Source: Rostrohypoxylon terebratum (lineage: Eukaryota > Ascomycota > Sordariomycetes > Xylariales > Hypoxylaceae). Taken from it: a stretch of DNA of 64,000 nt. The stretch spans positions 434,001 through 498,000 of the forward strand of contig MU385858.1 in assembly GCA_022497145.1 (NCBI GenBank), in the 5' to 3' direction. Numbering within the stretch: position 1 is the first letter of the stretch; the number at the start of each line of letters is the position of its first letter. A program made the position numbers and the translations under genes. This document shows, piece after piece, positions 12,379 to 25,716 of the stretch. The notes beneath the pieces are model-generated. The model was not told where the DNA came from, did no database searches, and saw nothing but the letters and a program-made list of their open reading frames with translations.

Positions 12379-13401
12379 CTAGACATCAAGACCGTCAACA
12401 ACAGTACCCTTAACCCATTCGTGCTGGACAAAACGAGCCACCTCATTTGCGGTGTCTTCGTCGACGAGGATGCTGACCAGATACAAAGCTGCATCTTGGC
12501 CAGCAGATATTCCCCCAGCCGTGATGACCCGAAGCCCACCTAGACGCATCGCGGCGCGACGGGCCATAGATTCGCGGCGTCCGTTCGAGCCCTTAAACGA
12601 GACACTTCCCTTTCTATATGGACTCAATTAGCAGTTGCAACCATCGAAATGTCATGCGAAAGTGAGACATACCGCGCTGCAGAAGGACGTCTTCCAGCAT
12701 CTGACTTGCGACGAATGTAAGGGTTCTCATCCTCGTCACCGAGCTCGAAGCGAAGGTTGTTTACAACATATCGAGCATCCTCCACAACATCGGTTCTCTC
12801 TTGCAGATCACGCTGTGCTGCATTACTGCAGACGATCTCAAATTTGGTTAGATAGTCTGGGTGGGTCGTAGCGGACAAGCCTGCTAGGATACCCGCCTCG
12901 GCCAACAAAATGGAGCCGGTGCAGACAGACATCAACGTCCGTTCTCGTGTGTAGTCATTTCTCTGGAGTTCTGCGAAGGCTTCGATAATAGGGAGGGGTT
13001 CGGATTTCTCCTTCAAGATTGCGTCATGGTTGCCGCCCACGACGATGAGAACATCAAAGTCGTTAAGACGCTCATGAGCTTCTTTGTACGTGATCTGGGC
13101 ACCAATAACAACTCCCTGTTCTGATATAACCTTTGGTTCGGCCGCAGCAATTGTGCAATCGAAAGCCTTGGTACCTACAAACGAGAGCCTCACTTAGTAA
13201 TTTTGTAATATGGGAGAGGGGTAAAGAGGAAATTCGTAGGCGGGGTATTTAGGTAAATAACATACTTTCATCGTTCTTGTCATGACGTGCCCATTCGAGG
13301 ATCTCGAGAGGACCGGCAAAGTCCAACAAGTCGAACTTGGGATGAAGGGCGAAGAGCACCTCGATGGGCTCGTCAGCCACCGCAGAAGTCTTGTGTGCCA
13401 T
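12379..13401 (-). CDS. DJ-1/PfpI family protein (class I glutamine amidotransferase-like)
   Basis: Exons: 13401-13266, 13174-12673 and 12613-12379; introns 91 and 59 bp with clear branch sites (TACTAAG, GCTAATTG). The product is 290 residues. The N-terminus EVLFALHPKFDLLDFAGPLE, the VGGNHD turn and the nucleophile elbow SVCTGS (Cys about residue 130) identify a DJ-1/PfpI flavodoxin-like fold close to isonitrile-hydratase-like proteins. The third exon restores the conserved C-terminal block VITAGGISAGQDAALYLVS. Without both introns the protein would lack either the start or this block. The substrate is unknown; members include hydratases, chaperone or glyoxalase-like proteins and transcription-factor sensory domains. 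It is divergently oriented to TSC1, about 1.3 kb away. Confidence 0.9.
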
Positions 13402-14725
13402 GATTGAAGGTGATTGAACTTGATTACGTGTCTAGTTTAAAAGAGATGATGACTACTGATGAATGTCTGCTAGGTAGATATCTAGAGATAGATGGCTAAT
13501 AATAAAGAGAACTAGGTTTCGAGGGCTTAAGGAGCATATATTGGATGTCGAATACAGAAAGGAGAAGGGTTGAATCGCTTTGTGGTCGAGGTCAAATGAC
13601 TTGCGATGTGACTAAGTGGGTGACCCTTTAAAAATTGAAGGAGAAGAGATTGAATTGGAAGTGGCCGGACAAATCAAGCGAGAAATTTGAACCTATGGGC
13701 GACTATGGGCAACCATGGGCTGATGGACTGATAGATGGAGTGATTGAGGGGCTTCAGTCTTCATTACCTGCCCACGCCGGAGAGTTACGTAGAAGGTATG
13801 CAGCTTAAGGAGGGGCAGGGTTAGGTTTGAAGGTACCGGGTAGTACTACCCCACAAGAGATGTATATCATTCCCCTCCCCCAGATTTACAGGTCGCTAGC
13901 TTGTGGAGTCAAGAAGAGATCGTCCTTCTTTAGTGGATCTAATGGTCACGCTCTCACCGTAGAAAATACAGTATATAGTTCTTGTGAGGGACTGTAGGTT
14001 GCGATCAGCCTTCTTGCAAAACTGCCTGAAGTTTAAAGAAACTTAACATTGACAAATTGGTCATGCTGTAATATTAATTAACTCAAGAATAGGGCAGGTG
14101 GGTATTAAGCATAATGATGGTTTGCTATGGCAAGGCGTAGCTTCTAAAACATCCGATGCTTATCCTAGTAAATCTTAGTGTAGAGGTTGAAGCAGGTGTC
14201 GATGGGCTGATATATGTACATTTAACAGGCAAATTCCTAAGTACATAGTAAGAATTGGGTCATGATCTGATCAACTTACACTGTACAATGGCACGTTTAA
14301 AAGCGGGTTAGTCATTCAGCGAATGAGCTTTAGAAGTGACGACCCCACCACGGAGGTTGAAAAACTAAGTGCGACAGCCTAACGAACCCAGCTGCTTACC
14401 TACACTAGACAGCTTTACCTTTACATCCATAGTACCTGGTCCTCAGGTGCCTTGCCGACCTAGGACTTTGGACCTACCTAGTAGGACCTACGTATGAATG
14501 GAGCCAACCAGCTTTTGTCTTCTAAACTTTTCAACGTCATCGGACCGTGATTCAAAGCTCCTGTGGGACTAATAATGCTTGTAGGCTTGCAGGCTTGCAG
14601 CTCTACTACCTATGCGCATACTCAATTTGGCAATCTGCTTCGTGACATCCTGTTACCCCTTAATACCGACCGAACGTTGTTATCGCTGAGTCGCTGAGTC
14701 GCTCCATCCGGAGCTTCGGTCTGCA
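13402..14725. other. divergent intergenic region between DJ-1/PfpI and TSC1 genes
   Basis: Contains the 5' regions of both genes. There are short direct repeats such as a GCTGAGTC pair at 14682-14700 and a CTAGG-rich stretch at 14448-14493 related to the CCTAGG family. No gene is supported. Confidence 0.55.
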
Positions 14726-17700
14726 ATGTCGTCAGCGCCGTATGTCAATCCCGCTCTGTTCAACCACATCTCAAAGAAGTTTCAAGTAGCCTTGCCATGG
14801 CATTCTTTGGCTGCTCCTTTGTCACCAAACCGTTCATGATATTATTCACCTTAATATGTGCTAACTCGTTCTCTGCACCCTCAGGACCATCAAGGACCTC
14901 GCGAAAGCCATCAATGGTTTTATACCAGTAGCGACATTCCCATTACCTGACGATCTTGTCGAAATTATTGACGCTTATCTCTGCAAACATGAGAAGTTCG
15001 ACGAAAGTGCTGCCGACAAATTGAATGAGGAATTATTCTCTTTATTCCATAAAGATGTATACCAGGTTCCCTCTCGTTACACGGCTTTCGTTGCCCTCCT
15101 TCGTCGTTTGCGCCCTATAATTGGACAGCCGGACAGGATTTTACAGTGGTTTGAGCTGTTGTTGCAAATACTCAACTACCTTAATCAGGAGAAGGATCTT
15201 GCTGCCGAACTCGAGAATACTGTCTTGGATATTCTTACGGCCGACGATGGCAATGATCCTAGTTCCCCGACTGGCGGTGCCGCCCCTCAACTTGCAGAGC
15301 GGATCCTGCAGTTATGGCTCGACGAATACGAAACTCTAGGGAAAAGTCCCGATGCAATCACGGAATTTAAAGAGAAACAGATACAAAGAACGTTGTTACA
15401 CTATGGGAGGAAACGTCCAAAGGTATATATATCCCTCGTTCTCTATCTGCGCTTCAGACGGTTTGCTAAGGGAACCCAGGATCTTTTAACTGTTCTCGAC
15501 CAATATGTGACCAAGAAAACCTATCGCGCTCGTGCTCTGTCATTCTTGGCTTTTTTCGTGCAAAGCCAACCACCACACCTACATCTCATATTACAGACAC
15601 CCTTATTTAACAACTTAATCAACTGTCTCCAGATAGATACATCTACCACTATCGTGACCCTCGCTTTGACCGCTTTATCAATGATTCTTCCGCATATGCC
15701 AAGTTCCCTCGTCCCTCATCTCCCTACGCTGTTTAACATCTACGCTCGGTTGCTCTTTTGGGAACGGGAGTTGTCTTCCCAGGAGACAGTTGATACAGAC
15801 AGAGAACGAGGTCCATCTCCTATTGTCGGTGCTTGGGAAAAGGTTTCCTATTCCCCCGACTTTGATAAAAGGACCATTCCGCAGCTTCTTCATTACTTCA
15901 CGATTCTATATGGTCTATATCCGATCAACTTCATGGATTATATTCGTAAGCCACAAAGGTACCTTCGGCATGCCTCTGTGCCTGATGCCGACGACGTTGA
16001 TTATCAATCTACCGAAGTGCGCGATGCGTCAGAGCGTTTCCGGCAATGCCATCTCCTCCACGAGAACTTTTACACTCTCACCATTGATTCGGAAAAGGAT
16101 AATTTTGGAAGATGGATAAATAGTGAGCCGTCCGAAGTTGTGGCTAATTGTGTTGCCCTGTGTCAGGCCAGCGAGGCATTGCCTAGTCAGAGTATTGAAG
16201 ATGCTATAAATATAGGGGCACCTGACATATATGAACCAGAAAAGGACGGTCATGAATCCGCACTACTCAGCGGTTCCTATCCGTTCGACACCTCTTTCAG
16301 CCCTTTTCAAGGGGACAACAAGAGGAATACAGGGTCAACATTTGCTGAATCAATTACCAGTAGTCGGAAGCAGTCTGTGATTGCTCGTCAGTCATCCATT
16401 AGCAGCTATCATTCCAGCCGGGATGTATCAAGTCCAAGGCCGTCTGGACTCGGTAACGAGAGCCCAACGATTTCTCGGCAACTTGTTCAGTCCGGATCTC
16501 AGACACAGCTTCAGGATTTAATCAACTCTAATAAGGTTATTAAATCTGGGTTGCACCAATCGATGGCAAATGATAGCGTTCCCTCTCTTGCATTGAGCCA
16601 CCACGATTCCATTTCAGACCGCCAGGGGTCGCAGCTTCAACCTGGCTCGCAATTAGGCAATATTTCATCTCCGATGGATGGTAACAGCGCTCAAATTTCT
16701 CATCTTCAGCGTCAAATCTTACTTCTATACAACGATCTTACATTCGAACGATTTATGAAGCAACAACACCTAACCCATATGGGTGAGTTGCGACGGCGAC
16801 ACGTACGAGAAGCAGCGAGTGAGGCAGAAACCCAAAATCTGATTATACAGAATCGCCAACTCAAGCAAAGACTGAAGGATGCGAAGGATTCAGAAACGCA
16901 GGCTAAAAAGGAGTCTGAGAAGAGTCGTACATTATCGAAGAAATGGGAAGCAGACCTTACCACCAAGCTGAGAGGGCTTCGCGAAGAGCAGAAGAAGTGG
17001 AACGCCGAAAGAGATATGTTACGTACCGAACTCGAAGCAGCGAAGCATGAATCAGAGAGGTTACGTTTATTGCTTTGCGAAGCTGAGGTCAGAGAAACAG
17101 ACTTGAAGCAGATTATGCAGTCCGTAGAGATCAATGTTGATGAATTGGAGAGGCTGAGAAAGGAAAATGAGAGACTGGCAGAATGCGAACGAAATTATCA
17201 GGCCAAAGAGAAAGAACACCAAAGCATGACAACACATGCAGCGGAAGCAGAAGGCCAGGCCGAGGTACTAGAGATGAAGCTCAGAGCGCACGACTCCGAT
17301 ATCCAGAAAACACACGAGATGTATAAATCGCAGATCACGGAACTCAATGCAAAGCTGCAAGATGCGCTAAAACACAGCACGGGTCGCAAGCCCGAGAATT
17401 TAAAAACACAACTAGAAGGCACTCTAGCGGCAAGCCGAGCACAGCAAACGGAGCTGAGGAACCGCATCGCGGAAGTCACGAGGAAGAATTCGGCGTTACA
17501 AGCTAACATACTGGAATTGCAAGCCACAATATCTAGCTTGTCAAAGCCGGATCCACCTCTCCCAAATGACACCGAAATCGACTTGTCCTCGGATTCCGGC
17601 AGCCCTTTGGGCCATCGTGACCGCCAGTACCGTGGATTTTCCGAACCAGATATGTTCGAGGCAACAGCGTACAATCCCACCCCGCCGCTTGAGCCTTACG

Positions 17701-17965
17701 GCAGCGTAGGATCAGCAGGCAGCCTAGGACGACGACCTTCTACGCCGCTGCCGAGCGATCCACTTTCTACGGGCAAAGGCAGCCCAACGACGGAGCGATA
17801 TTTCGGAAGAGGTAAATTCCAATCAGGCGTAGCATATAAATTTGCGCATTATACTAATCCTCGATAGGTGGTGTGCAAAATCTCCGGAAGGATAAGGAGA
17901 AGAAGAAGGACGATAAAGAGCGAAAGAAATCAACTGGTCTGCGTGGTATTAGGAGTTTCGTGTAG
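14726..17965 (+). CDS. tsc1: hamartin/TSC1 homologue, TOR pathway regulator
   Basis: Scaffold subunit of the TSC1-TSC2 complex, which stimulates GTP hydrolysis on Rheb and so restrains TORC1. Exons: 14726-14739, 14885-17811 and 17868-17965; introns 145 and 56 bp. The 14-bp first exon encodes MSSA and part of a Pro codon, and the join gives MSSAPTIKDLAKAINGFIPV. The product is 1012 residues. The helical hamartin domain spans about residues 15-330. A Ser-rich disordered linker follows (about 400-570), then a long coiled coil (about 590-860, heptad-rich Glu/Lys/Arg/Leu). The last intron removes a frame that would end at 17867 and restores a conserved basic tail ending GLRGIRSFV. The TSC2 partner is not in this window. 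Confidence 0.92.
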
Positions 17966-20783
17966 TCAGGTGTAGGGTCTATGACAAATTGCCATTAATA
18001 ATTTGCGCCAAAACTTGTGGCGAAGATTTAAGTGAGAGGTCTGGAATCTCACAACATTAGGGATATATTTGTATTGCGGGTCAGGCATTGCATAATCTAA
18101 TACCCTAACGCCTAGCAGCAACTATGAATCATACAAAATGCAGCCACTTGTAAGTAATTATATCCGTGTTGGATGTGCACTGGCAACTTCAGCAGCGGCG
18201 ACCGTTGTGGTCTCGAAGGGTCTTCTGAGAGGCTTAATCGTAATGCTATAACAATGGTTCCCTATCCGATCTATTCCACTCATCAACTTCGATTACTACT
18301 ATGTAGGTATCTAGTATTCGTTCCAATTATTATCGTGTTATAAAATACCTAAACAAGACGTTCGAGCTCCACTTCTCCTACTTCTACTAGGTAGGTTCCC
18401 CGTAGTCCTCCAGGTTGTTATTCATTGCAGGCCATGCTTCTGAACTTGGCGAACCGGTTCGTGTCACCAAAGACCCTTTTCACCATCCAAGCAGACCATA
18501 GGTACTTTCTACGGTTAGCATATTCAGGTACTTGTATCAACACATTGTGAATACTACGAGTCACGTAACAGGTAACTAGTAAATAGTAAATATTCTGCTA
18601 TTACACGCCGGCACAGAAATGACTCGAATCCACGATTACCTCAGATTGGATGTTTATGCTCGGAGTTTTTAAGCAGTTAAAATTGTAAAGCTCATATGTA
18701 AGACAAAAATGAGCACATATTTTACACCCGGATGACTCGGAAGTATCCGATATGTGGTGCTTCGTGTTCCCCTATTAAGTACTTGGAGGTGCTTTAAATT
18801 TTTTTCTTGTACGGTATCTGATCTACGATAACTTCAGTACCTACCGGTAGATAGTATCCTACTAGACAGTAAACATCTCCAAGCCGCCTTTTATACGTAC
18901 GAAGTCTGAAATGTCGCTAGAATGAATGTTCTTGACAATGTTTTCTGTATCTAAAGCTGTCTACCTCCTTTTCACTATTAAGTAGACACCTAAACCGGAC
19001 CGGCTTCACGTGTATTTAAAAATCTGCGAACGGTGGCTGAGTTAGTATGGTTGTGTCAACCAGTCATATAATCGAACTCGATAAGCCGGTTTAATGCAGG
19101 AACAGAACGCGACCCCAACGCACGAGTCAGGGGTTCTAACTTCCAGCGAACTGGCATCTCACCGTGAAAGCTGAGTTTCACGTCATCCCGATTGAAGGAA
19201 GTTGAGAGGAATGCAAGTTCCCTTAACCCCTGAGGCGCAGGGAAGATTCCATATGGAGTTGTATCTTGATGTTTTCTTTCCAAGCGAAAATAGCAGGCCC
19301 TTTGGGATGCTTGGAATGTCTACTATTAATACTATGTAGACTGATGTGGACTACCTACTGTTGATGGAGATCGTGTACAGTACGTGGTGAATACAATAGT
19401 ACTGTAATGTCCTGGTACTACTACCTAGTAGCAATACCATCTCGCGGAGATCATAAGTGCTAGCGATGTTGATGGGTCCAATACGAGAATTATGCACGTC
19501 ATTACCAAGTTATTGATTTTCTTTGGCTGGATTTATCCCATGTAAGCGGTTCGAGCAGTTGGGCTTTTTGTTGGTAAGTAAACGTAATTGCTAATTAGAA
19601 CATTGAATGTGTGAAACCTGGGAGAATAAATAAACAGACTCAATGTTTCACAACATCTGAGCTTTACAGCAAAGAATGGAAATTTTCGGCACCTAATGTT
19701 GCACGTGTAAAGCAGAATTAGAGTTGTCCTTCCTCTCAACGTTGTTCCTACCATTGCCATTCAATCGATCAAGGGAAGACAGGGGGAAGTCATGAACTAA
19801 AAAAGGTGTGCTTCTGTGTGTTCCGCGAGAAGGGGAGCAGAGGGGGGGCCAACTGGGGGCGAGTGGTCCCCTCGGAGCTTGTTTCTTGACTTGCGCAGGG
19901 GTAAATCGGGTAGCCACGCCTGATTGGGTCGATCCATAGCCATTCATAGACTCCACTGCGTCGGGACCAAGATGGAAAGCAGGGCACGCAAGGATCCACC
20001 AAGAGTAACACCCTGGAACTATGGGGCCGTGGCGGCTTGGATCCACACACAGATCCACATTGTCTCCACTGAAAGTCCACCTAGGGTCCACTCAACAGTC
20101 TTGACGCTGTTTTCTTCAAACGAATCAGAAAACAAGTTAACAATGACTGGCGCGTCGTCTTTACCAGGAATAGGCTTACCGGTATGTCAGTAGCACCGTC
20201 TAGACCTGGAATGCAAGGAATGCAAGGAATAGAAGAAAGAAGTATTTTGTACGAAGTAATGTGCTATTTTTATTATTGTTGTGTGCGCTGGTACAAGTAT
20301 CATGCCATTCGCTGATATGTCACCACACGACTTTCTACTCTTTTCTTTCATCCCGTATTCTCGTTTTCTAGTTGCTTGAGTCTTGGGTTGCTACTGTACA
20401 GTATTTCTTAGGCTTGGAGATCGTCCAGCACCACGTGAATCACCTTCATTAACCCTTACCACTTCTCTCTTTTGGGATACATATTATTATCTATTTTACT
20501 ACACTCGTTTTGGTTTGTCTACGGTTTTCGGTCGACCTTCTTTCTCCTCAGCCTCAATCACTTGAAACCGACTTGGGCTACACTGCGCCTACCTGACTCC
20601 GATTATCGAACCTCTCAACAATACAATCACTCGGGGAAATAGAAAAAGTCTCGAAAGCTTCGCTGCTCTTCTACCTGAATCTATTTCTGTATAAATCAAA
20701 GCATCCTCGTCGATATATTTTTCTAGGAGCATCCTAGAAAATTTATATTACCAATCGATAGACTCCTGTGTAAACCATCCAAT
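17966..20783. other. intergenic region
   Basis: About 2.8 kb between TSC1 and the glucanase gene. Frequent TACCTA/TAGGTA and TAGTACT words occur around 18300-18870 and 19320-19440. Open frames at 19693-20193 overlap on both strands without family resemblance. No gene or structured RNA is supported apart from the glucanase promoter at the right end. Confidence 0.55.
20690..20696 (+). promoter_or_regulatory. TATA-like box upstream of GH17 glucanase
   Basis: TATAAAT, 88 bp upstream of the ATG at 20784 and followed by a CT-rich stretch. Position and sequence fit a fungal core promoter. It is inferred from sequence only. Confidence 0.4.
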
Positions 20784-22183
20784 ATGCAGACTCTCACATC
20801 TCTCCTCGCCTTGGCCTCCACAGCCTCGGCTATTCAAGGTTTCAATTACGGTTCTACCTTCACCACCGGTGCCGCCAAGCAGCAGTCCGATTTCGAGAAT
20901 GAATTCACCACAGCACAGAACCTTGTGGGAACTTCCGGTTGGACAAGCGCCCGTCTCTACACCATGGTGGTAAGTCTGAATGGAGATGAAAGCATAGAAT
21001 TATGTTGAAAATCAATGTTCCAATTTCTAACTCACGTGTTTAGCAAGGCGGAACTGCCAGCGACCCTATCTCTGCCATTCCTGCTGCTATCAAGACAAAG
21101 ACCACCCTTCTTCTCGGTCTCTGGGCGTCCGGAGGTGACACTTCTTTCGCCAACGAGATCCTTGCCTTGAAGGCTGCTATTAAGCAGTATGGAGATGATT
21201 TCGCCAAGCTAGTTGACGGTATCTCCGTTGGTAGCGAAGATCTGTACCGAGACTCGCCTCAGGGGATCGCAGCCGGCTCCAACGTCGGTGTTGGACCCGA
21301 CGTCATCGTTCGTTATATCAAGGAGACGAAAGATGCCATCGCGGGCACCGGCTTAGAGAAGGCCCCCATTGGTCACGTCGACACTTGGACCGCCTGGTAT
21401 AACGGAACTAACCAGCCCGTCATTGACGCCTGCGATTGGATTGGTATGGATGCCTATCCTTACTTCCAGGACTCGATGCCCAACGACATCTCCCAGGCCA
21501 AGTCTCTCTTCCAGGACGCTCTTAGCAAGACCCAGCAAGCCGCTGGTGGCAAGTCCGTCTGGATCACCGAGACTGGACACCCCGTCAGCGGCAAGACTGT
21601 TGGACAGTCCATAGCGTCAACTTCCAACGCTGAGACTTACTGGCAGGATGTTGTCTGCCCTCTTCTCGACAGCAAGACCAACCTTTGGTACTACACCCTT
21701 CAGGATGCTACTCCCGACACCCCGAACCCCAGCTTCGGTATCGTCGGCAACAAGCTCCAGACCACCCCTCTCTTTGACCTAGGTTGTAACAACACCAAGT
21801 CCTCATCCTCGTCCTCTTCCTCCGCGGGTGCTTCCTCCACTGCCTCTGGCTCTTCTGGTTCCGGCTCCGGATCTAGCGCGTCCGCCACCGCTTCCGGCAG
21901 CAGCTCCACTGGTATCTCCGGAGGAAGCCCCGGTGGTGTTTCCAGCGGCCAGATCTCCAGCCAAGAATCTGCCACCGTGACTCCTACCGCCATTGCACCC
22001 GGCACGACCGGCACCGGTTCTGGATCTAGTTCTTCTGGCTCCGGTTCAGGTTCTAACGGAACCTTCACCTCGCCAGCACCTTCTAGCTCCTCCACCGTCC
22101 CAGCTAGCAGCGGTGCAGGTCTGCAGTCCGGTGCCTACGCAGCCGCGTTCGCCGCCATTATGGGTGCTATCTACGCCCTATAA
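20784..22183 (+). CDS. eglC: GPI-anchored glucan endo-1,3-beta-glucosidase (GH17), EglC-like
   Basis: Cell-wall beta-1,3-glucan hydrolase or transglycosylase. Exons 20784-20969 and 21044-22183 with a 74-bp intron (GTAAGT donor, TTTAG acceptor). The product is 441 residues. There is a signal peptide at about 1-16 (ends ASTASA). The GH17 barrel covers about 17-310, with the acid/base Glu in VGSED (residue 127) and the nucleophile Glu in ITETGHP (residue 238). A Ser/Gly/Thr-rich linker follows (about 315-415), then a hydrophobic C-terminus (AAAFAAIMGAIYAL) typical of a GPI-anchor signal. Both catalytic residues are present, so it should be active. Codon use is strongly C-biased at third positions, suggesting good expression. 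The Ser-rich stretch is a likely O-mannosylation region and a site of repeat-length variation. Confidence 0.94.
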
Positions 22184-23919
22184 GCGGATCTTCTCGGTAC
22201 ATAACCCACCGGCTTTTTTTTTCTTTTAAGGATAGGTTGTAATGATAGGCGTACCGGGTCTCCGAAAGGTTCCAGGGCTGACGGCAAGGAAGCCGCGGCT
22301 GGCCTCGGGGGATATATGGATATAGACAAGGTCTTTTTTATGAACAAACAAAAATTCCTCCGATATGGAAAGGAACGGGTCGGGTCGGTTTGGACTGGAC
22401 AAAGTGTGGCCGCATTGAGGTTATGCCCACCATTAGATTTTGTAATGTTCTCGAGGTAAGAGCCAAAAAGGCTTAGCTGCCGTTGAATTCATGAGACATA
22501 TTTTCCATCCTATGACTAGAATGTATTAGTTTTCGTGACTTGGTGAATTGGTGTCGTCGTAAAGTTAGGTAGATGAGTAAGATCAGATTCTACCTATGCT
22601 TGAAATGATTAAATTAAGAAGGAAGGACAGCGCCTATCTCTAGTGGTGAACATGCCGAAGAACGCGCGGTATTGAACTCAGTATTTAGGGTTCAAATATG
22701 CGTCTTACATGCGCTAGTTTCCGCCTATAAAATTATATAACAACCTGAACCTTGGAAGTCCACAATCTTCCTTCTGCTATTTTTTTTAATAATAAACCAT
22801 CCCAAAAGCACAAACGAGGGTAGGTACATTGTGAAATTTTTGAGGTAATTAGGCCACTTGAAATTGGTAATTGAGAAGATACATTAGCATACTTGACTCA
22901 AGCAGCTCTGAATGTGTTATAGAAATAAGATGTTGACAATTTACGATTACAGATTCAAGGGAGAAAAATCTTATATCTTGAGATTGTCGGCTCATTTTAA
23001 GAGACACTATGGTATTCACGTGTGCCTGGATATCTCCCGTAATCTGTATGCGCCGACCTTTATATTGAACTATGTAATAGATTACTTCCAAAGACGGCAC
23101 AATAACACTTGTTCAGGATGGAGATATCAGTCTTACACCAAGTCCGCTCAAATCGCCTTTCGTCAGCTCATCGACTAATCAGATTCTAGTAACTTGGTAA
23201 GTAACCCGAAGAGGCAGGAGACAGAGTGGAGACTATATGGGCTGGAAATGGGTCTCGTGAAGCACGTCAACTTAAGTTCGTCTAACGACATGATTTAAAA
23301 GACCATTTCTCAAATTTCCGAGATGGAGGTACCCAATCGGCCAATTTATATATTATCTACTCCTAGGTCTTTCGGGCACGTACATGTAGCTACTGTAATA
23401 AGGTTATGGGGCTCTCCACTTGAGGCTCAACTGACGTGATACTTTTGTGTTGATGACACCAAATATATATTCGACATATGATGATTAGGTAGACGATAAG
23501 TTGTTCTATAACTACCTAGTAATTCATCATTCACAAATAGATAGAATGTTGAGTGAGAATTCTATGTTTACATAATTAGGTATATTATTATCTAGGTAGG
23601 TAGTTGAACGATCGTTGAGATATGCTAACTGACTGACACACTACCTCGCTGATACCTGACATGCAGCAAAGAGGATATATAACGTAAAATCATATTCTGT
23701 CCGTGAGCGTGTCAAATATCATTACGTATCAATCCCCAAACCGTTTTATTTTCCCGGACCTTCCCCAAACGCCAAACGGAAACACGCCCTTGTAACGCCG
23801 AAACTTGCAATGGTCCGTTTTCATAACCACCAACATGTACGTATATTTCCGTCCGTGTGGTTAACAACCTAGGTCCTAATACATTAATTCCCCGACCGTA
23901 TATCCGGAAACGATGTCAT
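22184..23919. other. convergent intergenic region
   Basis: Lies between the glucanase stop and the MFS stop. It is AT-rich (for example 22720-22800 and 23460-23660). Overlapping short open frames near 22850-23180 on both strands look incidental. A CCTAGGTCCTA motif is at 23863-23873. Confidence 0.55.
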
Positions 23920-25716
23920 CTAAGACTCGAATTCGTTATCACTTTCGTTGTCGTTTACCTCCACAACTGTGACCAAGCTACGAGGCTCCTTGCGTCCTAA
24001 TCCAGCCTCGTCCGGTGCGGGTTCGTTTTGGTTCCGTTTGACTGAGAAGCACTGAAAGGCACCTATTATGGCAACAAGAGCACTTCCGTACCAAGCGAGG
24101 CCGGTACAATCGACTTGCGATCCGATTGAATAGAGATACCCAGCGACAGGCGGTGCGATCATACGACAAGCGGCACCAGCGCTGGCTGCGAGACCGTTTA
24201 CCTTCCCAAGAATAGATGAGCTGGGAGTAGCTTCTTTAATAAGTATGAGAAGGAGTGGGTATATAATTATTGAGAAGATATTCCGGATCGTCAAGCAAAA
24301 GTAGATCCCGGGGTATAGAAGAGATTCCGGTAGGTGGACTAACTCCGGGACGATGACGTAGGCAAGCGGGTGTAGGACAGCAACAATAATGAAGAGCCTA
24401 TAGACACCAATTCTCTCGGCAGCCAGAGGGAACACGACGACCTGAATAAAGAGTGCGATCGCACCGTTTATAGCCATTACAAACCCCACAGACTGCATCG
24501 AAAGACCCAAACCGCCAGGCGAATATAAGGGGTTAAACTTTGACAAGAAACCCTCTTCGGGACCGTGGTCAATTGGGACTCTCTTGTCTTCGAAGAAAAT
24601 TGGCAAAAGATGGTCGTAGGTCATCGAATGATAAGTGAAAATTGAGAGCGCGATGACCAGAGCCATAATGCGCTTAGTAAAAATATTGAAATTGCCCTTG
24701 TTTTCGGCTTCTTTTACACAGACTGCATCACGGTTCAATTCAATGCTACCTCGGAAAGTTCCGTAGGTTTCGGAGCGTAAATCGACAGCTGGTTGCTTGA
24801 TAGCATCGGAGGTTTCCATAAGAGGCGTTTCGTCGGAAACATAAGTGTCATCGGGAAGCATAATTCGTGGAATCATGTCAGGATGCGTCTCCTCAAGCAA
24901 AAAGTACCCCAGGCAAATGCTAATCAGTAGAAGAGCAGCACAGCAAAGATTGGGGAGGAGATAGGGGTAATTAGCAAATAGAGTGCCATTTGGAAAAGTG
25001 CTTGGCCAAGTATCGTGGGGATCTGCTAACATGCCACCAATTGCTGGTCCAATGATGGTTCCGATAGACCAAACAAACGGCATCACGGAATAAGCGCGAG
25101 CTGCGACATTAGCAATGTGCTAGAATCCTCGGGCGACAATTATGACATTAACTTACGTTCATGCTCGGGTTTGCTGACCAATTCTCCAACCATTGTTTGA
25201 ATTACGCCGATATTTCCATTAAGAAGTCCGCCGAGTGCTCGACCGATCAAAGCAACCCAGAGGTTAGTGGCAAAGCCAACCATGACCATGCTGAACATCG
25301 TGCCAAGACATCCTACTAGGAGGACGGGTTTTCGACCAATTCTGTCAGACAGGCCGCCCCAGAACATGCCCATCAAGGCCTCGGCGAGCGAGAAGGAAGA
25401 AATCTAGATAATTGAGCATTAATACTCATTGTCACTGATTTTGAGATTGTGCACGATGTGCTATTTAAGCATGCATTGCGTTCTAGGACTGCGTTAAATG
25501 GATCATAAAAGTTTGAAATATACGTACAAGGAGGCCGGCGTAGAACGAAGCATCTTGCTCACTACCGATCTTAAACCGTTTAACAAGAGCCCAGGCATAG
25601 GGAAAGATGGAAGTTAGAGCGATAGGCTCAGCTAGGCGGACGATAGCTAATAGAAAAAGTTGGACAGTCGGAAAGTCATCCGGGTTTCGGGGTGATCTCT
25701 GCTTTGTTAGGACCAT
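23920..25716 (-). CDS. MFS transporter 1 (DHA-type, ZIFL1/YCR023C-like)
   Basis: Major facilitator superfamily proton antiporter. Exons: 25716-25528, 25403-25157 and 25100-23920; introns 124 and 56 bp. The product is 538 residues with about 12 membrane spans. The N-terminal LAIVRLAEPIALTSIFPY block and motif A in GGLSDRIGRKPVLLVG (loop 2-3) place it with the fungal group related to plant ZIFL1 and yeast YCR023C. A long cytosolic loop separates the halves (after span 6). The C-terminus is acidic, ending DNESDNEFES. The ATG at 25716 is preferred over an in-frame ATG at 25761 because the family start lies close to the first conserved block. The substrate is not predictable. It is a paralogue of the gene at 48813-50761, sharing one intron position. 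Confidence 0.9.
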